This document shows, piece by piece, positions 36,171 through 45,080 of a stretch of DNA of 64,000 nucleotides. A program made the translations under genes and the position numbers. The stretch comes from Yanghanlia sp047501535 (GTDB taxonomy: Bacteria; Pseudomonadota; Gammaproteobacteria; Burkholderiales; Burkholderiaceae_B): assembly GCF_047501535.1 (NCBI RefSeq), contig NZ_JAZDRJ010000009.1, positions 62,001 to 126,000 of the forward strand, given 5' to 3'. Below the pieces are notes generated by a model. The model had not been told where the DNA came from. It was given only the letters and a program-made list of their open reading frames with translations, and made no database searches. The stretch's first letter is position 1. Each line of letters opens with the position of its first letter.

Positions 36171-37173
36171 ACTCGTCGTTGCCCCCGCGTGAGAGCGTCA
36201 GTTGACCAGCCTCGGCCAGTTTGCGGGCGGCGCCCAGAATGTTCTTTTGCTCTTCTTCCACGCGCGACATGCGGATCGGGCCTTGGGCTTCGAGGTCGTC
36301 GCGCAGCATATCGGCAGCACGATTGGACATATTCTTGAAAAACTTTTCGCGCAGCTCTTCGGGCGCGCTCTTGAGCGCGATTGTGAGCTGATTGGTGTCG
36401 ATTTCCTTGAGGATGAGCTGAATGGCGGTGTCTTCGACATCGACCAAGTTCTCGAAGACGAACATTTCATCGACGATACGCTGGGCGAGATCGCTGTCGA
36501 GCTCGCGCAGATTGGCCACCACCGATTCTTCTTCGGCCGAGGACATATAGTTGAGGATTTCCGCCGCAGCGCGCACGCCGCCCATTTTGCTGCGCTTGGC
36601 CCCCTGGCCGGACAGCACGTTGTTGAGGACTTCGGTAAGTTCCTGCAAAGCTTGTGGCTGGACACCACCGAATGTGGCGATGCGCAGCATGACATCGTTG
36701 CGCAGGCGCTCAGGCAGCAAGGCCAACACATCGGAAGCGCGGTCGCGCTCAAGGTGAACCAGGATGGTAGCGATAATCTGCGGGTGCTCGTCAACGATGA
36801 GTTCGGCCACGTTCTGGGCGTCCAGCCAGTTGAGGGCGTCGATGCCGCTGGCGCCGTCTGTGCCTTCAAGAATGTCTTCGATGAGACCGGCAGCGCGATC
36901 AGAGCCCAAGGCTTTGGTGAGGACCGAACGGATGTAGTCGTCGGAACCCAGGGTGATGGCCATGAACTGATCGGCTTCGGTGCGGAATTCTTCCAGAACC
37001 TTATCGACATCGCCGCGGGTGATTTGCTTGAGGCCCGCCATGGCCATGCCGATCTGCTGGACTTCGCGGGCGCTCAGGTATTTGAACACCTCGGCGGCGG
37101 CATCCTCGCCCAGAGACATGACGAGAATAGCGCAGCGGTTAAGCGCTTCAGACTGCGCGGGGCTAGTTGACAT
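36163..37173 (-). CDS. fliG: Flagellar motor switch protein FliG
   Basis: FliG is the rotor protein that meets the MotA stator. The 336-residue product is standard: N-terminal FliF-binding domain (CAILVMSLGEDAAAEVFKYLSAREVQQIGMAM), middle EHPQ motif (VDEHPQIIATILVHLE) and the C-terminal charged torque helix (LREKFFKNMSNRAADMLRDDLEA). It overlaps fliF by 11 bases and fliH by 8. A 322-codon open frame on the opposite strand is a shadow. Confidence 0.96.
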   Translation of the reverse strand: MSTSPAQSEALNRCAILVMSLGEDAAAEVFKYLSAREVQQIGMAMAGLKQITRGDVDKVLEEFRTEADQFMAITLGSDDYIRSVLTKALGSDRAAGLIEDILEGTDGASGIDALNWLDAQNVAELIVDEHPQIIATILVHLERDRASDVLALLPERLRNDVMLRIATFGGVQPQALQELTEVLNNVLSGQGAKRSKMGGVRAAAEILNYMSSAEEESVVANLRELDSDLAQRIVDEMFVFENLVDVEDTAIQLILKEIDTNQLTIALKSAPEELREKFFKNMSNRAADMLRDDLEAQGPIRMSRVEEEQKNILGAARKLAEAGQLTLSRGGNDEYV

Positions 37174-38884
37174 TTTTCTTCTCCATCCAGGAGCGCAGCA
37201 CCATGGCTACGGCGCGAGGATCCTTGGTGGCCAGCGTACGGGCTGTGGCCAGGTTTTCCTGGTAGCGGGTCATTTCGCTGGCACGACGCTCGGCGGCTTC
37301 CAGGGCAGCGCGGTTCTCTTCGAGCTCCTGCGCTTCCTCTTCGAGCCTTTCCTTGGCTTCTGCCATGTTATCCAGGATGGGACGGCCCAAGCCGCGCCAC
37401 AGCAATATGGCTGCTGCAATGATGAGAATGTATTTCAGCAACTGTAGAGCGTAATCGATGTAGGCCGGGTTCTCCCAGAAAGGCGGGGCGGCGGGGCCAT
37501 CGTCGCTGAACAGGCTGTTGACCACGCTGACAGAGTCACCCCGTTCAGCGGTAAAGCCCATGGCCTGTTTGACCAGCGCATCGATCTTCTCGAGTTCTTC
37601 TGCGGGCAGGGGTTGAGGCTCGCCATCGACATCACGATAGTTCACAACAACTGCTACAGACAGGCGGCGCAACTGGCCGATTGGGTCTTTAACGTGGCTG
37701 ATCGTGCGATCAACTTCGTAATTGATGGTGGCATCGTTGCGCGCATTCCCTTGCGGCCCAAGCTGGGCACCACTCAACAGCGTTGCGGCAGGGCTGGCGA
37801 TGCCCGCAGCGGGCTCGGCGACGCCGGGCGCGGGAATGGCATTTTCGAGTAGCGCGCCGTCAATGGGTTCGCCATCGGGACCAAGCGGCTGCTCCGCGAG
37901 ATCAGCTTGGTTGATGGGGGCGACGGGTGTGGGCGGCGGTTGATTGGTCAGCGCGCCCGGCACGCCTTCAGCCGGTTGGGCGCCGCCTTGCAATGCGGTG
38001 CTGGTCTGTTGGCTGCGTACGGCGGCCTGCCCAGGCAATTGGTTGGGGCGATAGACCTCAGAGGTTTGTTCACGCTGCGAGAAATCGACATCCGCACTGA
38101 CTTGTGCGCGGACATTTCCGCTACCCACCATGGGGTTGAGCAGAGTCAGAATGCGTTGCACCGTGCGCGTTTCGATTTCGCTGACGAGGTCGCGACGGGT
38201 GGCATCACCACTGCCAGACCCTGCGGGGGCGGTAAGCAGACGACCGTTTTGGTCGACCACCGAGACGTTGTCGGCAGCCAGGTTAGGGACGCTGGATGAA
38301 ACCAGCCAGGCAATGGCGGCCACTTGGGTTTCGCTCAGCATGCGACCCGGATACAAGGTGAGCAGGACGGACGCGGATGGCGGCTGCCGGTCGCGCACAA
38401 ACAGGGTTTCGCGCGGCAAGGCCAAGTGTACCCGGGCATGTTGAACGGCGTTCAGTGCCTGAATAGAGCTGGCGAGTTCGCCTTCGAGGGCCCGCTGGAA
38501 GTTGACTTGTTCGGTGAACTGGCTGGCGCCGAAGCGGGTTTGGTCGATGAGCTCAAAGCCGGCTTCACCGCTGCGCGGCAGGCCTTGTTGAGCCAGTTGC
38601 AGTCGGGTTTCGTGGACGCGGTCAGCAGGCACCAGAATGGCAGTGCCGTTTTCCGTGAGTTGATAAGGCACGTTCATCTGCGCCAGGGCGCTGATGATGG
38701 CTCCGCCATCGCGATCTTGCAGGTTAGAAAACAGCACCTTGTAATCGGGGCCGCGAAACCACAGGGCGACGATGGCCAGCAGAATAATTGCGGCAGCAAG
38801 CGCTCCGAGTTGGACGGAGCGGGAAATGGTGCCTAATTTCTGGAGAGCCGGAAAACGTGCCGTCAGTTCAGCCATACGACTCAT
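37163..38884 (-). CDS. fliF: Flagellar MS-ring protein FliF
   Basis: FliF makes the MS ring in the inner membrane. The 573-residue protein has an N-terminal membrane helix (about 25-45), periplasmic ring-building motifs (PDYKVLFSNLQDRDGGAIISAL and AGFELIDQTRFGASQFTEQVNFQRALEGEL), a Pro/Ala-rich variable part, a second helix near 455-475 and a C-terminal FliG-binding tail. It is first in the leftward fliFGHIJK series and divergent from fliE. Confidence 0.96.
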   Translation of the reverse strand: MSRMAELTARFPALQKLGTISRSVQLGALAAAIILLAIVALWFRGPDYKVLFSNLQDRDGGAIISALAQMNVPYQLTENGTAILVPADRVHETRLQLAQQGLPRSGEAGFELIDQTRFGASQFTEQVNFQRALEGELASSIQALNAVQHARVHLALPRETLFVRDRQPPSASVLLTLYPGRMLSETQVAAIAWLVSSSVPNLAADNVSVVDQNGRLLTAPAGSGSGDATRRDLVSEIETRTVQRILTLLNPMVGSGNVRAQVSADVDFSQREQTSEVYRPNQLPGQAAVRSQQTSTALQGGAQPAEGVPGALTNQPPPTPVAPINQADLAEQPLGPDGEPIDGALLENAIPAPGVAEPAAGIASPAATLLSGAQLGPQGNARNDATINYEVDRTISHVKDPIGQLRRLSVAVVVNYRDVDGEPQPLPAEELEKIDALVKQAMGFTAERGDSVSVVNSLFSDDGPAAPPFWENPAYIDYALQLLKYILIIAAAILLWRGLGRPILDNMAEAKERLEEEAQELEENRAALEAAERRASEMTRYQENLATARTLATKDPRAVAMVLRSWMEKKNVN

Positions 38885-39304
38885 TTATGGCCTCGGAAAC
38901 GGGTAGCGCGGCGCTGGATGGCCCGCTTGTGGCAGTTGATCGGCAAAGTGTACATGCTGCAAAACAGAATGGGGAGAGGCTGTATTATGGCCTGGATGCA
39001 TTAACGACCATTGACGGAAAAACACGCGTTTTGGGTGCCTTTTATAACGTATGAAACGTTTTGCAAAATGGCGAGGTCGGAACTGCGCCGCACTATACAC
39101 GACTCTGGGCAGGGTAGACCAATTTTGTAACAAAACATTTAACGCGACTGATTTTACAGTGTTGCGAAGGTTGCGGCGTGCCGCGATTATATGAAAAGCG
39201 GGGGAAAATGCCGGTAGATGACAAGCTTGTTGCCCCGTCTTGTCCGGTATATTGGTCACAGTTTGTCTTGATTCGGTAATTCCACCGTTATTTCAGTTGA
39301 TCTC
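38885..39304. promoter_or_regulatory. fliF-fliE divergent intergenic region
   Basis: This 420-base gap must carry the promoters for both leftward fliF and rightward fliE. It is AT-rich around 39120-39300. A possible weak sigma-70 pair for fliE is TTGTTG near 39228 with TATATT near 39249, but the spacing is short. No sigma-28 match is seen. In related bacteria these promoters depend on FlhDC, whose binding site I cannot define by eye. Short open frames on both strands here lack any family resemblance. Confidence 0.45.
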
Positions 39305-39637
39305 ATGACCATACAGAATCTTGCCGCAATAGAAAACGTGTTGTCTCAGATGCGGAAAGTGGCGCAAGCCGCAGCCAATCTGCCGGCACGCAGCGATATG
39401 GTGGCAGAGCAGCAGGGCGGCTTCGCAGCCGAACTACAACGTTCGCTCTCGCGGGTTTCTGAAATGCAGAATACCGCCAACGCTCAAACTCAGGCTTTCC
39501 AGGCGGGTTCCCCTGATATCTCTCTGAACGATGTCATGGTCGACATGCAGAAAGCAAGCATCGCTTTCCAGGCCACTTTGCAGGTGCGCAACCGGCTGAT
39601 CCAAGCCTATCAGGAAATTTCCAGCATGCCTGTATAA
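39305..39637 (+). CDS. fliE: Flagellar hook-basal body adaptor FliE
   Basis: FliE connects the MS ring to the rod. The 110-residue protein has the conserved C-terminal block (LNDVMVDMQKASIAFQATLQVRNRLIQAYQEISSMPV) and a helical N-terminal part. Length matches the family (about 104). It is a single-gene unit divergent from fliF, as in E. coli, and converges with fhlB 15 bases later, with no visible terminator between. Confidence 0.95.
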   Translation: MTIQNLAAIENVLSQMRKVAQAAANLPARSDMVAEQQGGFAAELQRSLSRVSEMQNTANAQTQAFQAGSPDISLNDVMVDMQKASIAFQATLQVRNRLIQAYQEISSMPV

Positions 39638-39652
39638 GGCGAGAGCAGAAGG

Positions 39653-40003
39653 TTAGTCGCCCGACGGGGCGGCCGGCTCAGCCGCTGTCTCAACGGGCTG
39701 TTCAACGGTTTTTTCTTCCAGGCTGTAGATCCAGGCCAGCAGTTCTGCGATCGCTACATATAGCTGCGGTGGAATTTGCGAATCCAGATCCACCTGCATC
39801 AACAGGCCCACCAATTCCGGCGACTCATGCACGTAGAGGTTATTTTCCTGCGCGGTGCGAATAATGATGTCGGCAATGTTCCCATAGCCTTTGGCAACCA
39901 CGCGGGGCGCGTCATCCTTTGTGTCGTAACGGATAGCGACAGCAGATGAGCGTGCGGCAGAGGTGTTGGGCGATACGGCGGAGGTGTCGTCGGTATCGCT
40001 CAT
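39653..40003 (-). CDS. FlhB C-terminal-like protein FhlB
   Basis: This 116-residue protein matches only the cytoplasmic part of FlhB after the cleavage site (compare AVAIRYDTKDDAPRVVAKGYGNIADIIIRTAQENN with residues 275-310 of FlhB in this window, and IPPQLYVAIAELLAWIYSL). It lacks membrane helices and the NPTH motif. Such FhlB proteins can replace or modulate the FlhB C-terminal domain in substrate switching in some species. It overlaps the fliK-like gene upstream by four bases, so the two are coupled. Confidence 0.85.
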   Translation of the reverse strand: MSDTDDTSAVSPNTSAARSSAVAIRYDTKDDAPRVVAKGYGNIADIIIRTAQENNLYVHESPELVGLLMQVDLDSQIPPQLYVAIAELLAWIYSLEEKTVEQPVETAAEPAAPSGD

Positions 40004-41373
40004 GATTGCCTACCGTCTTGTTCGCTTTCGCGCGAGATAGTGAGTTGGCTGAGTTGCAGCCCGTGCAGGCCCAGCCTTTCACGCAGCACACTGGTGTGGT
40101 CGGCCATCAGGCCGGCAGCGTCGGGTGCGGCCAAATGCATGGCCAGTTGGGTGTTTGCTAACGATAGCCGGGCCACGACTTCCCCCAAACCAGGTAGGTT
40201 GAGTTTAAGGCGGGTGGACCATTGGTCCATTTCTTCACTGCCTTCCCGAGGCTCGCGCCGCTGCACTTCCCATTCGAGATCGCCACCCGGCCAAGCCTCG
40301 CCTTGCCAAGCGAAGGCCTGATTGGCCAGGCTTTCGAGTTGTTGGCGTACCAGTGCATGGGTGGAAGGGTCCATGCCTAGCAGGGCGCCGCTTAGTTGTG
40401 CGACGGCCTGGCTGGCTTGTGCTGCACTCTGAGCTTGAGAGGTTGGGTTTGTGGACTGTGCCTGATTGGTGGCAGTTTCAGCGCCGCCCCTGGATTGGGC
40501 AGTGCTGCTTTGCTGAGTCGCTGCTTCCCGTCCTGCCTGGGCTTGGGGTTCTTGCTGTATTTGCGCTAAGGGGCGTTGGCCAAAGGCGAATTCACGCAGG
40601 TGAGACTCGTAGAACAGGCCGCTGGTTTGCATGACTTGTGACAATGCGTGCGCGAGCTGGCCGGCCATGCCGCTGGAGGCCGGGGGCGGGCTGCCTGACA
40701 TAAGGGCTTGAATAAGCGAGCCGGGCCCGGTTGCACTTGCGGGGCCGGCTGAGCCGGAAATAGAAGGCGAGGTGGCTGTGGCAGCGGCCCGCGCCATGTT
40801 GGCAGCTGCTTGTGCGGCAGCTTGTCCGCCACCCGCAGCGCGTTGCGCCAGAGCTGCGACAGCCCGAGGGTCAAGGTTTCCCTCCGCGGGGTTGATGGGA
40901 GTGGTGCCCGCAGAGGCGCCTGGAGCGACGGCCTGGCCTTGCACCGTTGCGGCACCTTGACCCGGTGCATGGCTGAGTAATGGCGCCCGGCCCGTGACGG
41001 CCGGCTGTGTATTGGGAAATAGCTGAAACAGCGCCAGAATGGTTTTTGCTGCTTGCCCCAGGGTGGTAGGCGCGGAAGAGGTGTAGGCCGTCATGGGCGC
41101 ATTACGCGCCGCCAGTAACCGGGCTATATCAGGATCGTTGCGCGCCAGTGCGGCGAGGCTGCTTTGACGCCCTTGCGTTTGCCGGGAAGCATCTTGTTCT
41201 TTTGGGGGCGGGTTCTTGACCGCTTCATTTTTGTCCGGCTGGCCGGGCTGGGTAACGGCATCCGGCCTTGCGCCTGTAGCGATATTGGCTTGTTGGGCGA
41301 CGTTAACACCCATTGTGCCTTCGACCCGTTGCACCATTAAGGTGCCAAGCGGCGATGGACCGCTAACACTCAT
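40000..41373 (-). CDS. Second FliK-like protein with Flg_hook domain
   Basis: The 457-residue protein is Ala/Gln/Ser-rich with low complexity up to about 330. Its C-terminal 110 residues contain a Flg_hook-type domain (STRLKLNLPGLGEVVARLSLANTQLAMHLAAPDAAGLMADHTSVLRERLGLHGL). It thus resembles FliK but differs from the fliK gene at 31939. It sits between fliT and fhlB, and the coupling to fhlB suggests that both act in export switching or in another length-control step. Role is inferred. Confidence 0.75.
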   Translation of the reverse strand: MSVSGPSPLGTLMVQRVEGTMGVNVAQQANIATGARPDAVTQPGQPDKNEAVKNPPPKEQDASRQTQGRQSSLAALARNDPDIARLLAARNAPMTAYTSSAPTTLGQAAKTILALFQLFPNTQPAVTGRAPLLSHAPGQGAATVQGQAVAPGASAGTTPINPAEGNLDPRAVAALAQRAAGGGQAAAQAAANMARAAATATSPSISGSAGPASATGPGSLIQALMSGSPPPASSGMAGQLAHALSQVMQTSGLFYESHLREFAFGQRPLAQIQQEPQAQAGREAATQQSSTAQSRGGAETATNQAQSTNPTSQAQSAAQASQAVAQLSGALLGMDPSTHALVRQQLESLANQAFAWQGEAWPGGDLEWEVQRREPREGSEEMDQWSTRLKLNLPGLGEVVARLSLANTQLAMHLAAPDAAGLMADHTSVLRERLGLHGLQLSQLTISRESEQDGRQS

Positions 41374-41381
41374 GTCTCAGC

Positions 41382-41708
41382 TCAGGCCAGTGTGCCTGAG
41401 TAGGTGCGCAGCACGCGGTGCTGGCGTTTTACGTTGCCCAGCAGGCCGGAGAGGCGCTCCAGTTCAGGCATGGCCAGGCGACGGATGTTGGCATCGTCGT
41501 CGAGAATCTGCGTCAGCAGCTTCTTGCGCGCAGCACGCTCTTCAAGCGAGTGCAGATCAAGATTGCGCAAGGCTTCAACGGCTTCGTGATATTGCTCACC
41601 CAGCGCAAATACTGCATCCCACCGACTGGCACGTGCTTCGGTCAGCATACGGCTGGAGAGTTGAGCGATGACCTGATAGTGGCTCAGGATGTCGGGTTGA
41701 GCGTTCAT
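41382..41708 (-). CDS. fliT: Flagellar chaperone FliT
   Basis: FliT is the chaperone for the cap protein FliD. The 108-residue helical protein (ILSHYQVIAQLSSRMLTEARASRWDAVFALGEQYHEAVEAL) has the usual FliT size and helix pattern. It overlaps fliS by four bases and lies in the flaG-fliD-fliS-fliT order. Sequence conservation in this family is low, so context carries part of the call. Confidence 0.88.
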   Translation of the reverse strand: MNAQPDILSHYQVIAQLSSRMLTEARASRWDAVFALGEQYHEAVEALRNLDLHSLEERAARKKLLTQILDDDANIRRLAMPELERLSGLLGNVKRQHRVLRTYSGTLA

Positions 41709-42145
41709 GAGCGAACCTGTACGGAGGGCTGCTCTGGCTGTGTGTCGCAGGCTTCACGCCAGGCGGAGCTGATTTCTTTAAGTACGTTTTCTGCGAGCGT
41801 GAGTTTTTCCTCATCAGCATTCAGGTTGGCCAGCATCAGGTTGTGCAGCACCACTTCGTATGTGGCAACCATGTTGGTGGCGAGTTCGCCGCCCGCTTCC
41901 CGGTCGACAGAAGCCTTTAGCCCGGAATCGACAATGTCGATGGCTTTGGAGATGGCCATGCCCCGCTCAGCAATATTGCCTTGCTGCATATGCAGCCGCG
42001 CTTTTGCAATAGCCGAAAGGGCACCATCAAACAGCAGTGTGATGAGACGTTCAGGGCTTGCGCTGAGAACCTGTGTTTCAAGGCCTACGCTGGCATACGC
42101 GTTTGCAGAATGACGGCGAAGTCCGCGGGGTGGGGCATAAGTCAT
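41705..42145 (-). CDS. fliS: Flagellin chaperone FliS
   Basis: FliS binds the C-terminus of flagellin before export. The 146-residue protein shows the typical ANAYASVGLETQVLSASPERLITLLFDGALSAIAKARLHM and GLKASVDREAGGELATNMVATYEVVLHNLMLANL blocks. Length is slightly above E. coli (136). It is 7 bases after fliD and overlaps fliT. The flagellin gene it would serve is not in the window. Confidence 0.95.
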   Translation of the reverse strand: MTYAPPRGLRRHSANAYASVGLETQVLSASPERLITLLFDGALSAIAKARLHMQQGNIAERGMAISKAIDIVDSGLKASVDREAGGELATNMVATYEVVLHNLMLANLNADEEKLTLAENVLKEISSAWREACDTQPEQPSVQVRS

Positions 42146-42152
42146 ATCAGGG

Positions 42153-43604
42153 CTACTTCTTGTTACTGCTGCTCAGATTGTTCAGCATGGAGAGCTGGGT
42201 GGTCAGGTAGGAACTGACACCGTTCATTTGTGCCATGAAGCTGTCGAGCTGCACAAACTGACGGCGATAGGTTTCCATCTTTTCGTTGATGCGATCCTGG
42301 GTGGCGTCGTACTGGTTCTCCAGCAGCTTCAGGGTGCGCTCGATCCCGTCTTGCGAGGTTTTGATCAGGCCATCGCTCTTGGTAAAGACTTCGGCGGCTG
42401 CTGTGACGCGTTTGCTCAACCCTGTTTCACCAGCGAACAGCTGCTCGACGTTAGCCCGGTTTTCCGTCAGGGCCGCGTTGAGTTTCTTTTCGTCCACCAC
42501 CAGATTGCCTGTGGTGTGATCCGTAGTAATGCCGATGGAGGACAGCGTGAGGCCATTGGCTGCCAGGCCGTTGAGGGCGTCGCGCATTTGGGATTGTGCG
42601 CGGCGTGCAAGGCTGTCGCCACTGAGTGCGGCGCCCTTTTGGGCGTCGACATCGTAGGAGGTGAGCGATTTGATGGTGCTTTGCAGCGCGTTATAAGCGC
42701 TGACAAAGTTATTGACCGCCGTGGTGGCGACGGAATCGTTGCGCGACAGTTGCAGAGAGTCGGGCTGAGCGCCTTCAGCAGCTTCCTTGTTCAGGGTAAG
42801 GGTAACGCCTTGAATGGCACCCTTCAGTTCGTTGCTCTGGGAGGTGACCTTGATGCCGTTGATGGTGGCTTCAGCGTTCCGGCCTTCAATCGTGGCCTTC
42901 ATGCCGTCTTCATTGACGCTGCCGGCCTCGTAATCAAGGATGTCTTGCAGGCGAGAAATATCGCCCGTACCCGTATCGCCGTCGGGGCGTACAACGCTGA
43001 TGCCGGTGATGGTGTTGGCAGCCCCTGTTTCATTGGAGGAAATAATGAGGCGGAAGCCTTCGCCGTCGTTCATCAGGGTGGCGCTGAAGTTGAGATCGGC
43101 GTCATCGGTGATGGCTTTGGCAATATCTTGCAGCGAGGCATTGGCAGCGACCGACAAGGAATGGCTGGTGGCGCCGTCGCCAGTGCCCACGGTGAAGTTG
43201 AGATTGACGGTGCCGGTAGCGCCCTCGGCAACCGGCTTATTACCGGCTTCGACGGAGGCCTGACCGCTGGCCATGACCTGTGCTGTGGCCAGCCGGTTAA
43301 CGGTAATGCTGTGCTTGCCCGCGATGGCGCCGGAGCCGGCCTCGACGGTAGCGGTGAAAGTGTCACCGGTCACGTTGGCTTTTACGGCATGGAAGGTTTC
43401 GCCCTTGCCCAGCGCAGACGCCGCCGTGGAGACGGCATCAATGGCGGACTTGAGTGTCCCGTAGGCGGAAAAACGCGCGGATTCTTTATCGGCTCGTGTT
43501 TGCAAGGCCGCCAGGGGGGCGTTTTCTGCTTTTCGCAAGTCTTCCAGCAGTTCGTTGAGCGGGAGACCCGACCCGACGCCGATGGATGAAATGGGTGTGG
43601 ACAT
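42153..43604 (-). CDS. fliD: Flagellar filament cap protein FliD (HAP2)
   Basis: FliD caps the filament and folds incoming flagellin. The 483-residue product has the N-terminal ISSIGVGSGLPLNELLEDLRKAENAPLAALQTRADK, a variable outer domain and the C-terminal coiled coil (LLENQYDATQDRINEKMETYRRQFVQLDSFMAQMNGVSSYLTTQLSML). Length is typical. The opposite strand holds a 453-codon open frame that is a composition shadow. Confidence 0.95.
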   Translation of the reverse strand: MSTPISSIGVGSGLPLNELLEDLRKAENAPLAALQTRADKESARFSAYGTLKSAIDAVSTAASALGKGETFHAVKANVTGDTFTATVEAGSGAIAGKHSITVNRLATAQVMASGQASVEAGNKPVAEGATGTVNLNFTVGTGDGATSHSLSVAANASLQDIAKAITDDADLNFSATLMNDGEGFRLIISSNETGAANTITGISVVRPDGDTGTGDISRLQDILDYEAGSVNEDGMKATIEGRNAEATINGIKVTSQSNELKGAIQGVTLTLNKEAAEGAQPDSLQLSRNDSVATTAVNNFVSAYNALQSTIKSLTSYDVDAQKGAALSGDSLARRAQSQMRDALNGLAANGLTLSSIGITTDHTTGNLVVDEKKLNAALTENRANVEQLFAGETGLSKRVTAAAEVFTKSDGLIKTSQDGIERTLKLLENQYDATQDRINEKMETYRRQFVQLDSFMAQMNGVSSYLTTQLSMLNNLSSSNKK

Positions 43605-43707
43605 AGCTTACTCCGTATCCGCCTATTATGGGCGAAACCTAGTTGATTCATTCTGAGCGACAAGCCGTTGATGGCTGGATACTTCGCTCGTTTACTGGTG
43701 TCAGGGC

Positions 43708-44079
43708 TCAGGCCTTGACGTCGATAAATTTCCCTTGGAACTGCGCAACTATTTTGGCGATATGCAGGACTTCTTCGCTGGGGATTTGCCGCAGGACATC
43801 GCCGGTTTCGTTATCGATAACAGATACCACGAGTTTTTGGGTATCTTCGTCGATTTCAAAACGCATGCCGGTATCCCATGCGCGCATTGCAGCGTTGATT
43901 TCTTCAAAACTGCCTTCTGCGCTGTTGTGGGACTCCTGTTGTTGACTTGTGGCGTTGCCGTCGTTTCGGGCGCTTTCTGTACGGGTGACCTGTACGGCCG
44001 GTTCGGGGCGCTGCGTAGACGCGGCGTCAGCCACACTTGACAGCGGCATGGCCATATTGCTTGAGATAGAATCAACCAT
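43708..44079 (-). CDS. flaG: FlaG family protein
   Basis: This 123-residue protein matches the FlaG family, with the conserved C-terminal half (LRFEIDEDTQKLVVSVIDNETGDVLRQIPSEEVLHIAKIVAQFQGKFIDVKA) and a Ser/Thr/Gln-rich N-terminal part. FlaG affects filament length in some bacteria. It is the first gene of the cap operon, behind a sigma-28 promoter, and 103 bases before fliD. Confidence 0.93.
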   Translation of the reverse strand: MVDSISSNMAMPLSSVADAASTQRPEPAVQVTRTESARNDGNATSQQQESHNSAEGSFEEINAAMRAWDTGMRFEIDEDTQKLVVSVIDNETGDVLRQIPSEEVLHIAKIVAQFQGKFIDVKA

Positions 44080-44142
44080 TGTTTTGACTCCTGATACGGG
44101 CTGCTATTGTTATAGGCGGGCGCATAGATCCTTCTAGAAGCG

Positions 44143-44169
44143 TATACGGCAGTTATTTGAATATCTTTA
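44143..44169 (-). promoter_or_regulatory. Sigma-28 (FliA) promoter of flaG-fliDST
   Basis: On the minus strand TAAAGATA, an exact 11-base spacer and GCCGTATA resemble the FliA consensus (6 of 8 and 5 of 8 matches, with TAAAG and GCCG intact). The -10 lies about 64 bases upstream of the flaG ATG, in the 217-base gap divergent from fliA. No other candidate in the gap fits. Confidence 0.8.
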
Positions 44170-44296
44170 GCCCTGTGCTGATATTTGTATGGTTCTGATA
44201 CGCTGAACAAGTAAAGAAATGATACCTAGATTCGCCGTTGATTTGTTGTGCTCCGCGTCACAATGTTTGTTGCAGGATTCTGCCCGCTAGCTACGC

Positions 44297-45010
44297 ATGC
44301 TTTTAAACGAAGATGAACTAATCGCTGAACACGCCCCGCTTGTCCGTCGGCTGGCGTTGCAACTGGCCTCGCGACTGCCCGCGAATGTGGAGCTCGACGA
44401 CCTCATGCAGGCCGGGATGATGGGGCTGCTGGATGCCGTGCGTCGTTACCAGGCCCAGGAAGACGCCAAGTTCGAAACGTACGCCACCACACGCATACGG
44501 GGTGCCATGCTGGACGAATTACGCGGTCAGGATTGGCTTTCGCGGGGCGCACGCAGCAAGGCGCGAGATATCGAAGCCGCTGTGCAACGGGTGCAGCAAC
44601 GCGAACTACGTGAAGCGTCAGAACAAGAAATCGCAGCAGAGCTCGGCGTTTCGCTACCCGAATATCATGCCATGCTGGACGAGGCCAGCGGAGTGCAACT
44701 GGTGCACTATGAAGATCTGGCATCTGATGAGGGGCGGGAAACCCTTGAGCGGCTGGCAGCCGATGAAGAAGACATTGCCCAACACCAGGACAACCCCTTA
44801 AGCCTGTTGATGTCGCATAACTTGCACCAGGCTGTGGTGCAGGCTATTGAGGGTTTGCCTGAACGAGAGAAGCTGTTGTTGTCGTTGCAGTTCGAGCACG
44901 ACCTTAACCAGAAAGAAATCGCAGCTGTCATGGGTGTGACGGAAGGTCGCATCTCACAATTACGCTCCCAGGCCGTCGCCCGGATACGCGCCAAGCTTAA
45001 GGCTGCTTAA
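44297..45010 (+). CDS. fliA: Flagellar sigma factor FliA (sigma-28)
   Basis: FliA directs RNA polymerase to late flagellar promoters. The 237-residue protein has sigma region 2 (LQLASRLPANVELDDLMQAGMMGLLDAVRRY and FETYATTRIRGAMLDELR), region 3 and region 4 with the LPEREKLLLSLQFEHDLNQKEIAAVMGVTEGRISQL helix-turn-helix. Length equals that of E. coli FliA. Divergent from flaG; downstream genes are not flagellar, so fliA closes the locus on this side. Confidence 0.97.
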   Translation: MLLNEDELIAEHAPLVRRLALQLASRLPANVELDDLMQAGMMGLLDAVRRYQAQEDAKFETYATTRIRGAMLDELRGQDWLSRGARSKARDIEAAVQRVQQRELREASEQEIAAELGVSLPEYHAMLDEASGVQLVHYEDLASDEGRETLERLAADEEDIAQHQDNPLSLLMSHNLHQAVVQAIEGLPEREKLLLSLQFEHDLNQKEIAAVMGVTEGRISQLRSQAVARIRAKLKAA

Positions 45011-45080
45011 ACCCGCTGCCCCGTGTGTCGCTCTCGTGCGACAATCGTTCCATTCCCCGAATGAACTGCTCCGTTAACCC

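Noticed and set aside
36202..37170. A 322-codon open frame antisense to fliG
   Set aside because: Completely opposite fliG, whose motifs are intact. No recognisable protein features.
38885..39259. Open frames on both strands in the fliF-fliE gap
   Set aside because: No family likeness or ribosome site, and the region is expected to hold divergent promoters.
42228..43589. A 453-codon open frame antisense to fliD
   Set aside because: It lies wholly opposite the conserved fliD, is extremely Gly- and Ala-rich, has no family pattern and no ribosome site. Shadow of high-GC codon use.
44215..44262. Sigma-28 promoter for fliA itself
   Set aside because: TAAAGAAA and GCCGTTGA occur, but with a 14-base spacer where 11 is needed.
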